Positions 1-10,337 of a stretch of 35,065 nt of DNA are shown here, piece after piece. The stretch is from Sandaracinus sp. (GTDB lineage: Bacteria > Myxococcota_A > Polyangia > Polyangiales > Houyiibacteriaceae), in assembly GCA_020633125.1 (NCBI GenBank), contig JACKEH010000048.1, forward strand, positions 1-35,065, in the 5' to 3' direction. A program made the position numbers and the translations under genes. The stretch's first letter is position 1. The number at the start of each line of letters is the position of its first letter. Under the pieces are notes generated by a model that worked only from the letters and a program-made list of their open reading frames with translations, had not been told where the DNA came from and made no database searches.

Positions 1-693
1 CGCCTTCGGAATCGACACGTCGGGCGCCGTCGTCTCGGCCGCGGCGCGGTACATGCTCGCGCGGCGCCCCGGCACGATCGACGGCGACCGCCCTTCCGGA
101 ATCGTCGTCGGGTCCCCGAGCACCTTCAGGCAGCCCTTCGTGATGGCCTTGAGCGTCTCGAAGACGCCTTCGCCCTTCGCCGCCGACGCTTCGATCTGCT
201 CGACGTCCTCCGGCACCGAGAGCACGTCGCGCAGGGTCTCGATCGACAACACGTCCGGAAGGTCGCGCTTGTTGTACTGCACGACGAGCGGGATGCGGTC
301 GGGGTCGTCGCCCTGCCGGTGCAGATTCTCGGCGAGGTTGCGAATCGACGCGACGTTGGACTCTTCGCGACCCCTCTGCGAGTCCACGACGAAGACGACG
401 CCGTCGACGTGCCGCAGCACGAGCTGGCGCGTTCGGTCGTGCGCCATCTGCCCCGGCACCGTGCACAGGTGCAAGCGAACGCGGTAGCCGCGGAACACCC
501 CGAGCTCCATCGGGAGCAGATCGAAGAAGAGCGTTCGCTCCGCTTCGGTCATCAGCGAGACGAGCTTTCCACGGCGATCCGGCGACGAGTGCCGGTGAAT
601 GTGCTCGAGGTTCGTCGTCTTCCCGCCGAGACCCGGGCCGTAATAGACGACCTTCAGGTGAATCTCGCGCTTGGCGTGGTGGACGAGCGGCAT
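1..693 (-). CDS. MglA-like small GTPase (3' end cut by window edge)
   Basis: This is a Ras-like GTPase of the bacterial MglA group, which acts as a polarity and motility switch in myxobacteria. The frame opens at ATG 693 and stays open to base 1 (231 codons, no stop), so the C-terminus is missing. The P-loop GPGLGGKT is at residues 19-26, and NKRD (G4, guanine specificity) is at 141-144. At the G3 site the sequence reads TVPGQ (78-82) instead of DxxGQ; replacement of that aspartate by threonine is a known mark of MglA proteins. MglA is about 195 residues, so this protein carries a C-terminal extension of at least 35 residues, rich in Pro, Ser and Arg. It is therefore more likely an MglA paralogue than the motility MglA itself, and no MglB (GAP) gene is visible nearby. 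The terminator-like hairpin at 758-778 and a weak TTGACC -35-like box at 735-730 suggest it has its own transcript. Confidence 0.88.
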   Translation of the reverse strand, partial: MPLVHHAKREIHLKVVYYGPGLGGKTTNLEHIHRHSSPDRRGKLVSLMTEAERTLFFDLLPMELGVFRGYRVRLHLCTVPGQMAHDRTRQLVLRHVDGVVFVVDSQRGREESNVASIRNLAENLHRQGDDPDRIPLVVQYNKRDLPDVLSIETLRDVLSVPEDVEQIEASAAKGEGVFETLKAITKGCLKVLGDPTTIPEGRSPSIVPGRRASMYRAAAETTAPDVSIPKA

Positions 694-757
694 GAGGCAG
701 AGAGGGTGCTACGCGACCGGGCAGCCGACGGTCAATGGTGCGTCACCCGACGCCGAA

Positions 758-778
758 ACGCACCGACTCGCGGTGCGT
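758..778 (-). terminator. Candidate intrinsic terminator
   Basis: An 8-bp perfect stem (758-765 with 771-778) closes a 5-base loop between the stop of the membrane-protein gene (797) and the start of the MglA-like gene (693). On the minus strand the stem ends in three T's followed by CGGC, a short U-tract. It would end the upstream transcript before the GTPase gene. The short U-run keeps confidence moderate. Confidence 0.4.
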
Positions 779-796
779 CCGTCGTTCGCGACGGAA

Positions 797-1927
797 TCAG
801 GCCGTCGAACGCACGCCACGCCGGCCGAGCGCGCCCTTTCGATAGGCCTCGGCGAGCGCCAACGCGACGTCGGCGGGCACCCCCAAGAACGCCTCGTCGT
901 AACGAATGGGCGTGTTCTCGACGCGATCGAATCGGAGCTTGCGGGTCTCCGACCAGCCGTCCAGCAACGACCAACCGGCCGCCTTCTCGACCGCCATCGA
1001 GGGCACGTCGGTCCAGCGCGCGCGCAACACCCCCCCGCGGGTCCGCATGAGCGCCTCGTGCGCGGTCAGCACCAAGGCGAGCCCGCGCCGCGGCCCCACG
1101 TGCCGCCACGAGAGCACGATCCACGTGAGCGGAATGAGCACACAGACCCCGAGCGCCGCCGCGGGGAGAATGCCGAGCGACACGTCGGAGGGCAGTCGCG
1201 CGACGGCTTCCGCGAAGACCGCCCCGAAGAGCAACGCCGCGTAAGGGCCCCGCCGCAACCAGGTGCGCCCGTGCCGGAGCACCGCGACGCCGGGCGCCGA
1301 GCGGCCGTGGGCCGCGTCGTCGTAGACCTTGCTCGCGAGCCGGTCGGCAGGCGGGAGCGCCTCGACCACGGCCGTGGGTCCGCGCCAACGCGTGAGGTGC
1401 TCGGCGAGCACCCCCGGGTTGTCGTCGAAGATCGGAGGCAGCTCGATCAACGCGTGCCCCGCCGCGTCGGGCTCGACCAAGAGATAGACCGGAGAGAACC
1501 GGCGGAAGTTCGCGCGGCTTCCCCACTCGCCAGGCTCGACGGCTCCGGCGACGTGCTCACGCGCGATGGCGTGCTCCCCACCGGGCTCGCGAAAGAGGAG
1601 CCCCTCGTCCGCGAGCGCGAGACCATAACGCCTGGTCCGCGACGCGAGCGCCAGCCGCGTCCCGAGCGGGAGCGCCCCGAGCACGCCGCGCACGAACGCC
1701 GCAATGCCGAGGAAACGAAGCCCCAGCGCGACGAAATCGAAAGGCGTCTGCGCGTGAACCTCACGCCAGATGCCGGCCGCGAAGAGCGCCACACCGGCCA
1801 CGAGGGAGAAGAGTCCGAGCGCGACGGGTCGATCGATCCGAACCGGCTTTTGCACCGCCACGACGTCGACGTCCGGCTCGTCCGCTCCGTCGAGGGCGCG
1901 GCGCGCGCGCGCGACCCACTCGCTCAT
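797..1927 (-). CDS. Uncharacterised integral membrane protein
   Basis: The family is not recognised. I chose ATG 1927 because it overlaps the stop of the upstream lipoprotein gene in an ATGA (1924-1927), the usual sign of translational coupling; an in-frame start at 1966 would lie inside that gene. The 376-residue product has about four hydrophobic segments: two near residues 35-90, after a short cytoplasmic N-terminus, and two near 235-280. Between and after them lie soluble parts with many Arg and Glu residues. There is no signal peptide and no catalytic motif. It looks like the myxobacterial membrane proteins that carry a photolyase/PH-like cytosolic part, but that resemblance is only an impression. 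Confidence 0.7.
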   Translation of the reverse strand: MSEWVARARRALDGADEPDVDVVAVQKPVRIDRPVALGLFSLVAGVALFAAGIWREVHAQTPFDFVALGLRFLGIAAFVRGVLGALPLGTRLALASRTRRYGLALADEGLLFREPGGEHAIAREHVAGAVEPGEWGSRANFRRFSPVYLLVEPDAAGHALIELPPIFDDNPGVLAEHLTRWRGPTAVVEALPPADRLASKVYDDAAHGRSAPGVAVLRHGRTWLRRGPYAALLFGAVFAEAVARLPSDVSLGILPAAALGVCVLIPLTWIVLSWRHVGPRRGLALVLTAHEALMRTRGGVLRARWTDVPSMAVEKAAGWSLLDGWSETRKLRFDRVENTPIRYDEAFLGVPADVALALAEAYRKGALGRRGVRSTA

Positions 1928-2229
1928 TCGTGGCACCGACGCGCGGACGCGCGATGCCCCTCGCACCGTTCGCGCGCGCGCTCGCAGCGAAGCGCCGCGT
2001 CGCGGTCGTCGACGCCCTCGCTGATCTCACACACCCGCGCCGCAGCCGCGCAGCTCTCGTCGGCGTCGGCCGCGGCCTGCGGACACGGACCTTCGAGCAC
2101 GGAGCGCTCGAGCTCGTCCTGCCGCGCCTCTTGACGCTGGATCGCCTCGAAGTGGGCGTGCGTCGCCGGCGGAGGCGGCGAGCTACCGCAGGCCACGAGC
2201 AGGAGGCAGAGCGCGAGCGAACGGACCAT
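1924..2229 (-). CDS. Small Cys-rich lipoprotein
   Basis: A 101-residue protein that begins with a lipoprotein signal: Met-Val-Arg, a Leu-rich core and the lipobox LVAC followed by GSS. A Pro run follows (PPPP), then a helical, highly charged region with six cysteines (including CPQ, SCA, VCE, RCE and RCH). The cysteines probably form disulphides in the periplasm or outer-membrane inner leaflet. ATG 2229 gives the most compact signal peptide; a GTG at 2247 would add six residues. The gene's stop overlaps the start of the next gene, so the two are likely one unit. The function is unknown. Confidence 0.65.
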   Translation of the reverse strand: MVRSLALCLLLVACGSSPPPPATHAHFEAIQRQEARQDELERSVLEGPCPQAAADADESCAAAARVCEISEGVDDRDAALRCERARERCEGHRASARRCHE

Positions 2230-2310
2230 CGCTCGGCGAAGTAGCACACCTGACCGCCGCCGGGTCGGCTTCCGAAGGCCTCCGCCGTTCGTGCCACGTC
2301 TCGCAGAGAG

Positions 2311-2342
2311 CGTTCGAGAGATCGCGCGTTCGAGAGATCGCG
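2311..2342. repeat. 16-bp unit in two tandem copies
   Basis: The 16-bp unit CGTTCGAGAGATCGCG occurs twice in direct succession (2311-2326 and 2327-2342) in the non-coding gap downstream of the sulfatase-fold gene. A related CGCTCGAGGCGCGG follows. It is a simple local duplication with no evident function. Confidence 0.8.
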
Positions 2343-2358
2343 CGCTCGAGGCGCGGGC

Positions 2359-5300
2359 TCAGCCGTCGGCCTCGGGCGCGCCGGCCGGAGGGGTCGCTCG
2401 AGCCGCGGGCGACGCCCCCTCGGGCGACCCGCCCTCGGCCGGAGCCGCGTCCTCCCGCTCCGCCTCGCCTTCGGCGTCCTCGTCCTGCTCCCACGGTTCG
2501 GGAGGTGGCGGCGGAAGCTCGTCGCTCGCGGGCACCACCACGACGGCCAAGACCCGCACTGGCCCGGCCAGCTCGTAGCGTCCGTCCGACGCGGCCGGTG
2601 TCGCGACCTCGGCATCGCCACGAACCGGCGCGCTGACGCCACCGACTCGGAACGTTCCCTCGCCTTCGACCCGCCAGACGGCGCGAGCCGGCTCGCGAGG
2701 GGCCCGCGCGCTCGGGAGCTGCAGCGTCGCCCCTTCGCCCGGCACGCAGCCACGATCGTCACAGGACCACGCGCCTTCGCGCGCGATACGTCGAACCTCG
2801 CCTCCGGCGCCGCTCACGCCGTTCAGGCGGCGATGCTGCTGCAGCAGACGCACACCGCCGGGCACGGGACGGTCCATGCCGAGGAATCGACGGGTCAGCG
2901 GCTCCGCGCGTGCATCACCGAGCACGAAGAGCGCCTCCGCCTCTGCCGCACGCGCGGCCAGGTAACGCTCGTTCTCGAACGCGCTCGCGATGGCGTCCGC
3001 CGCTCGGCTGCCACCGATCGCCGCGAGCGTCCCCACCACCACCGGACGAAGCCGCACGTCCGCGAGCAACTCGACCAACGTGGGTACCGCGCCGCGATCT
3101 CGAACTCGGGCGAGCGCCCGCAGCGCCTCGAGCCTCGCGCCCTCCTCCGCCGTCTCGTCGGCCGCGAGCCCCCGAAGCACCGACGCACCGGCGGCGTCGT
3201 CGTGCGCCGCCAACGCCAACGCAGCGCGGCGTGCTTGCTCGGGCTCGGCGTCGAGCGCATCACGCGCGCGGGCCGTCGCCGCCGCGTCGCCCAGGCTCAG
3301 CCCGGCGATGGCCGCCTCGGCCGCGACCTTCGGATCCTCGTCCTCCCGCAAACGCGCGAGCGTCGGCAACGCGGGGGCGTGAGCGAGCCGACCGAGCGCC
3401 CGCGCCGCCGCCGCCCGAACCGCCGCTCGAGCGTCTCCGAGCAAGGGCACCAAGGCCTCGGCCGCCGACGCATCGCCGAGCTCTGCCCGCGCGAGCGCCG
3501 AGGGCCAACCGCCTTCGTCCGCCAGCGCCATCGCCTCGACGCGGGGCACGCTCTCGAGAAATCGCTGCTGCGCCGCGAGGAAACGCGCGACCACGGCCTC
3601 CGAGGTCGCGCTTCGGTCGGCGAGCTCACGCGCGTCCTCCGCGAGATCGAAGAGCGCACACGCGCCTTCGTCGCAGATCAGCTTGTGCGTGCCGTCCGTC
3701 GTCATGCGTTTGCTGCCGACGGAAGCGAACGCGAACGCGGGCGCGCTCTCGTCGCGACCACGAAGCACCGCGCCGAGGTCGTCGCCGCGCATGCGCGCGT
3801 CGCGCGGTACGCCCAGCGCGGAGAGCAACGTCGGCGCGAGGTCGACGAGCTCCACCGGGGCGTCGGTCGCGCGCGGCGTGATCGCGCCGGGCGACGACCA
3901 GAGCAACGGGATGCGCACCTGCTCGTCGTAGAGCGTGGTGCCGTGGTACCAGCCGCCGTGATCGCCGAGCTCTTCGCCGTGATCGGCGGTGAGGATCACC
4001 GTGCCGCCCGGCCGACGCGTCCGGAACTCCGCCACCAAGGCCCCGATGGCGTCGTCCGCCGTCGCGACCTCGCCTTCGTAGCGCTCGACGGTTCCGTCGC
4101 CGCGCGCGAACTCGGGCGGCGGCGCGTAGGGCTCGTGTGGCTCGAAGAGGTGGACCCAGACGAAGACCGGATGACCGGGCGCGACCTCCTCGAGGTAGCG
4201 CTGAAGCTGCGCGACGCGTTGATGCGCGGACGCGAACATCACCTTGCGGTACTCGAAGCCGAAGCCACCGCCGGCGAGCCCGGCGAAGCGGCTCGCGTCG
4301 ACGAAGAAGATCGCCGGCGGGTAGAACGCCGCGGTGCGATAGCCGTACTCGCGGAGCAGATCGGGCAACGCCGCGTGCTCGCTCGGCGCGCCCGGCAACT
4401 CCATCACCTCGCGCATGTACTTGCCGGTCAGCAAGCTCGTCAGTGCGTAGGACGTGTGCGGCGTGGGCGTGTACGCGCGTCGAAAGACGACCGATTCACC
4501 GGCCAGGCGGTCGAGCGCGGGTGTGAGCCCCTCGGGTCCCCCGTACGCGCCGAGACGATCGGCGCGAAGCGCATCGACCGTGATCAAGAGGACGTCGTCG
4601 CCGCGGAGGTCGATGCCGGGCCGGGCGGGCCGCGCGGCTTCGACGGGCGCGTCGGTCGCGGCCAGAGGCGCCCGCCCCCGTCCGGGCACGAGCGCAAGCA
4701 GCTTGCCGGTCCAGCTCGCGTGCGTTCGCGCCACGAACGCCGCGTTGGGAGCGCGGTCCAACGCGAAGAGCGCGACGGGGCTCGCGACGACGAACGCGAG
4801 GGCGACGACCGCGAGCACGATGCGTCCACGCCCACGCACCGCGGGCAGCGACGCGAAGCTCGACGCCATCAGCGCCGCGACGAGCGCGGCGACGGCGGCG
4901 CCGAGATGGAACGCGGGGTAGAGCCGTGGAAGCACGAACGCGTCGGCGAACACCGCGAGCGCGCTCGAGCCCGCGAGCACCGCGACGAGCGCCCAACGCG
5001 GGCCCTTGGCTTTGCCCTCCGTCGTCAGACGCCAACGCACGAGCGCGGCGCAGAGCAGACCGACCGTGACGGCGACGCCGACCACCCCGAGCTCGCGCCA
5101 CGACGCCGTCGCGACACGGCGCCCCGACGTGATGCTCCAGCCGAGCACGCTGGCGAGCGCGACCGCCAACACGCCGGCGAGACGCCCGAGCGCCTTCGCA
5201 GGCTCGGCCGCGCGTCGCACGAAGCCGACGTGCACCAACGCGCCCACGCCCCACCCGACGATGGCCACGGCCAGGCACGTGGTGAGCGCGCCCACGAGGT

Positions 5301-5412
5301 ACCGCGTGCGCTCCTGCGCCCCGAGGAAGAGGCCCCACCCGCCCAACAACGTCGCGATCACCTCGGCGACGGCGAGGATCGTTCCGGCGAAGAGGGGACG
5401 CCGCAGGTCCAT
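2359..5412 (-). CDS. Seven-TM sulfatase-fold protein with HEAT repeats
   Basis: A 1017-residue inner-membrane protein of the alkaline phosphatase/sulfatase superfamily. About seven TM helices (residues 8-30, 40-62, 78-95, 108-126, 139-159, 169-187 and 196-217) precede a periplasmic sulfatase domain at about 270-610. Metal-site motifs visible are VDALRADRLGAYG (D280), HLFEPHEPY (421-429), TADHGEELGDHG (475-486) and H490. The formylglycine motif CxPSR is absent: the equivalent stretch, just before SLLTG, reads HTSYALT, so T320 is the likely nucleophile, as in LtaS-type phosphoglycerol transferases. HEAT/PBS-lyase-like repeats fill about 635-860 (LGDARAAVRAAAARALGRL is one), then a small β-rich domain and a Pro/Glu/Ala-rich tail. 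The gene starts 8 bp after the greA stop, so it is probably co-transcribed with it. The substrate (phosphoglycerol, phosphoethanolamine or sulphate ester) cannot be told. Confidence 0.88.
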   Translation of the reverse strand: MDLRRPLFAGTILAVAEVIATLLGGWGLFLGAQERTRYLVGALTTCLAVAIVGWGVGALVHVGFVRRAAEPAKALGRLAGVLAVALASVLGWSITSGRRVATASWRELGVVGVAVTVGLLCAALVRWRLTTEGKAKGPRWALVAVLAGSSALAVFADAFVLPRLYPAFHLGAAVAALVAALMASSFASLPAVRGRGRIVLAVVALAFVVASPVALFALDRAPNAAFVARTHASWTGKLLALVPGRGRAPLAATDAPVEAARPARPGIDLRGDDVLLITVDALRADRLGAYGGPEGLTPALDRLAGESVVFRRAYTPTPHTSYALTSLLTGKYMREVMELPGAPSEHAALPDLLREYGYRTAAFYPPAIFFVDASRFAGLAGGGFGFEYRKVMFASAHQRVAQLQRYLEEVAPGHPVFVWVHLFEPHEPYAPPPEFARGDGTVERYEGEVATADDAIGALVAEFRTRRPGGTVILTADHGEELGDHGGWYHGTTLYDEQVRIPLLWSSPGAITPRATDAPVELVDLAPTLLSALGVPRDARMRGDDLGAVLRGRDESAPAFAFASVGSKRMTTDGTHKLICDEGACALFDLAEDARELADRSATSEAVVARFLAAQQRFLESVPRVEAMALADEGGWPSALARAELGDASAAEALVPLLGDARAAVRAAAARALGRLAHAPALPTLARLREDEDPKVAAEAAIAGLSLGDAAATARARDALDAEPEQARRAALALAAHDDAAGASVLRGLAADETAEEGARLEALRALARVRDRGAVPTLVELLADVRLRPVVVGTLAAIGGSRAADAIASAFENERYLAARAAEAEALFVLGDARAEPLTRRFLGMDRPVPGGVRLLQQHRRLNGVSGAGGEVRRIAREGAWSCDDRGCVPGEGATLQLPSARAPREPARAVWRVEGEGTFRVGGVSAPVRGDAEVATPAASDGRYELAGPVRVLAVVVVPASDELPPPPPEPWEQDEDAEGEAEREDAAPAEGGSPEGASPAARATPPAGAPEADG

Positions 5413-5419
5413 GGTGGGA

Positions 5420-5893
5420 TCAGGATTCCCAGCGAATCTCGACGACCTCGTAGGTGCGAAGCCCGCCCGGGACCTTCACCTTCACTTCGTCGCCGACCTC
5501 TCGACCGATGAGCGCCTTGGCCACCGGCGAGGTCACACTGATCGTGCCGTTCTCGATGTCGGCCTCGTCCGGCCCGACGATCTGGTAGGTGACCATCTTC
5601 TCGGAGTCGAGGTCCTCGAGCACGACGCTCGCGCCGAACTTCACCTTGTCGCCGCCGAGCTCGCTGGGGTCGATGACCTCCGCGCGCGCGAGCTTGTCCT
5701 CGATGTCCGCGATGCGCGCCGCCGTGAGGCCCTGCTTCTCCTTCGCGGCGTGGTACTCGGCGTTTTCCTTGATGTCGCCGTGGTCACGCGCGACGCCGAT
5801 CTCGTGGGAGATCTTGGGCATCTCGGCCTTGAGGCGCGCGAGCTCGTCCTTGAGGGTCTGCTGACCCTTCGGGGTCATCGGTACACGGTCCAT
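5420..5893 (-). CDS. greA: Transcription elongation factor GreA
   Basis: GreA enters the secondary channel of RNA polymerase and stimulates cleavage of backtracked transcripts. From ATG 5893 the product is 157 residues, the family's usual length, and begins with the typical M-PMTPKG-QTLKDEL start; an in-frame ATG at 5977 would add 28 residues without family support. Residues 1-75 form the antiparallel coiled coil, whose tip holds the acidic segment DHGDIKENAEYHAAKE. The FKBP-like globular domain follows (IDPSEL, GASVVLEDLDS, SPVAKALIGREVGDEV, and the final TYEVVEI). The sulfatase-fold gene lies only 8 bp downstream. Confidence 0.97.
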   Translation of the reverse strand: MDRVPMTPKGQQTLKDELARLKAEMPKISHEIGVARDHGDIKENAEYHAAKEKQGLTAARIADIEDKLARAEVIDPSELGGDKVKFGASVVLEDLDSEKMVTYQIVGPDEADIENGTISVTSPVAKALIGREVGDEVKVKVPGGLRTYEVVEIRWES

Positions 5894-6186
5894 GGCGGAA
5901 TCCGAATCGGGGTGAGGGGCCACCGAAGTGGCACGGTCACGGGTCGTGGTGCGGGTCGAACGACCCATCGAAAGCAAGCGCAGGAGGAGTCACGGGGCTC
6001 GGACCGAGGGTTCCGCGAAACGCGATCGAACGGACGAGCTCGTGGCGACGGGAGGGCGGCGCATGCAGCGCCCGGCGTCGACCGGAACGAAGGGTTAGCA
6101 GAAGCGGGGGGCGGCGCCAACACGTGCGGGAGTCGGCCGGAGGAACCCGGCCTCGACCCCGTTCCGAGGTGCGTCTTCGGACGCGC
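5894..6186. other. Non-coding gap between carB and greA
   Basis: About 290 bp separate the carB stop from the greA start, both genes reading on the minus strand. No convincing gene is present; open frames here have shadow-like composition. The greA promoter should lie here, but no good -35/-10 pair stands out. The hairpin at 6135-6152, just downstream of carB, is listed separately. Confidence 0.6.
6135..6152 (-). terminator. Hairpin after carB
   Basis: GGCCGG and CCGGCC form a 6-bp perfect stem around a 6-base loop, about 35 bp after the carB stop. Outer bases can extend it with one bulge. There is no T-tract, so it could be a Rho-type 3' end or mere GC-rich chance. Confidence 0.25.
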
Positions 6187-9543
<3,357 letters not shown>

Positions 9544-9547
9544 GTGC

Positions 9548-9579
9548 TCACCCGGGCTTTCGAGAAAACGCCCGAGTGA
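9548..9579 (-). promoter_or_regulatory. Hairpin in the carB leader
   Basis: A 10-bp stem (9548-9557 with 9570-9579, one T·G wobble) closes a 12-base loop and ends 4 bases before the carB GTG. The only Shine-Dalgarno-like run, GGGTGA, lies in the 3' arm of the stem, so folding would hide the ribosome site. Translational control of carB is an inference from this geometry. Confidence 0.45.
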
Positions 9580-9695
9580 CCGCGGGAGGCGGAGTCACCG
9601 AGCGTCTTCTTTCGTCGTACAGGTCGGACGAAGAGCCACCGCTCGCCGATCGCGGGAAGCGGCCCTTCGGGGCCCGCCGTCCGCGGACCCGCGCG

Positions 9696-9724
9696 GCTTT
9701 ATCAGAGCACGATGGGGGTCGCAA
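9696..9724 (-). promoter_or_regulatory. Candidate carB promoter
   Basis: On the minus strand TTGCGA (9724-9719) and TAAAGC (9701-9696) are separated by exactly 17 bp. This is the main T/A-rich cluster in the carB-tsaE gap. It would place a start near 9689 and give carB a leader of about 145 nt that includes the hairpin at 9548-9579. The match to the σ70 consensus is modest. Confidence 0.3.
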
Positions 9725-9734
9725 GAAGAGCCGA

Positions 9735-9764
9735 GGCGAAAGACACGTTCGTGTCGATTTCGCC
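9735..9764. promoter_or_regulatory. Strong inverted repeat in the carB-tsaE gap
   Basis: GGCGAAAGACAC (9735-9746) pairs with GTGTC (9751-9755) and TTTCGCC (9758-9764), giving 12 bp with a 2-base bulge and a GTTC loop. It lies just upstream of the candidate carB promoter and in the likely leader of tsaE. It may be a protein-binding dyad or an RNA hairpin. The rest of the 308-bp gap (9544-9851) holds no gene that I can support. Confidence 0.4.
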
Positions 9765-9851
9765 GTGGGTTCGGCGGTCGCTTCCCACGGGCGCCCTCGT
9801 CTTCCCTTCGAGCGTCGTGCGCATCGGACCACCGCGTGCGAAGAATCGCCG

Positions 9852-10337
9852 GTGCGCGCTACGGCACTTCACGAAGCCACCGTCGACCTCCTCGACGAAT
9901 CCGCGACCTCCCGGCTCGCGTACCGGCTCGCGCCGCATCTGCGGGCCGGCGATCTCGTGATCCTCGAAGGCGGCCTCGGCGCAGGAAAGACCTTCTTCGT
10001 CGGCGCCCTGGCCCGCGCGTTGGGCGTCCCCGAAGACGTGCCGATTCAGAGCCCGACCTTCGCGCTCCAGCACGACTACCCCGAGTCGTCGCCGCCGCTC
10101 GTGCACTCCGACCTCTACCGCCTGAGCGATTCCCTGGAGCTGGACGAGCTCGACCTCGTCGCTTGCCTTCGCGAGGCCACCCACGTGGTGTGCATCGAAT
10201 GGGGCGAACGTTTCGTCGACGTTCTCGGGGAGCCCGCGCTTCTTCTCACGCTCGAGCGCACCGGCGCCGACTCGCGTCGAGCCCACCTGCGGGGTCGCGC
10301 CGACCTCGTGGACGCGGCCGTCGAAACGGAGAAATGA
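9852..10337 (+). CDS. tsaE: tRNA t6A biosynthesis ATPase TsaE
   Basis: TsaE is the ATPase that works with TsaB and TsaD to make N6-threonylcarbamoyladenosine at tRNA position 37. The GTG at 9852 gives 161 residues, the family's usual size, with the P-loop at the expected distance from the N-terminus; there is no in-frame ATG between 9579 and this point. The Walker A motif is GGLGAGKT (residues 40-47). Other family signatures are QSPTFAL (67-72), HSDLYRL (85-91, the HxDxYR motif) and CIEWGER near 115. The stop overlaps the start of the M1 peptidase gene in ATGA. tsaB and tsaD are not in the window. Confidence 0.95.
   Translation: MRATALHEATVDLLDESATSRLAYRLAPHLRAGDLVILEGGLGAGKTFFVGALARALGVPEDVPIQSPTFALQHDYPESSPPLVHSDLYRLSDSLELDELDLVACLREATHVVCIEWGERFVDVLGEPALLLTLERTGADSRRAHLRGRADLVDAAVETEK

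Noticed and set aside
671..2134. 487-codon plus-strand frame over the membrane protein and lipoprotein genes
   Set aside because: Composition is shadow-like. The minus strand has an ATGA overlap and a lipobox.
2833..5511. 892-codon open frame on the plus strand opposite the sulfatase-fold gene
   Set aside because: The product is mostly Arg, Glu and His in low-complexity runs. The opposite strand carries the motifs and TM segments.
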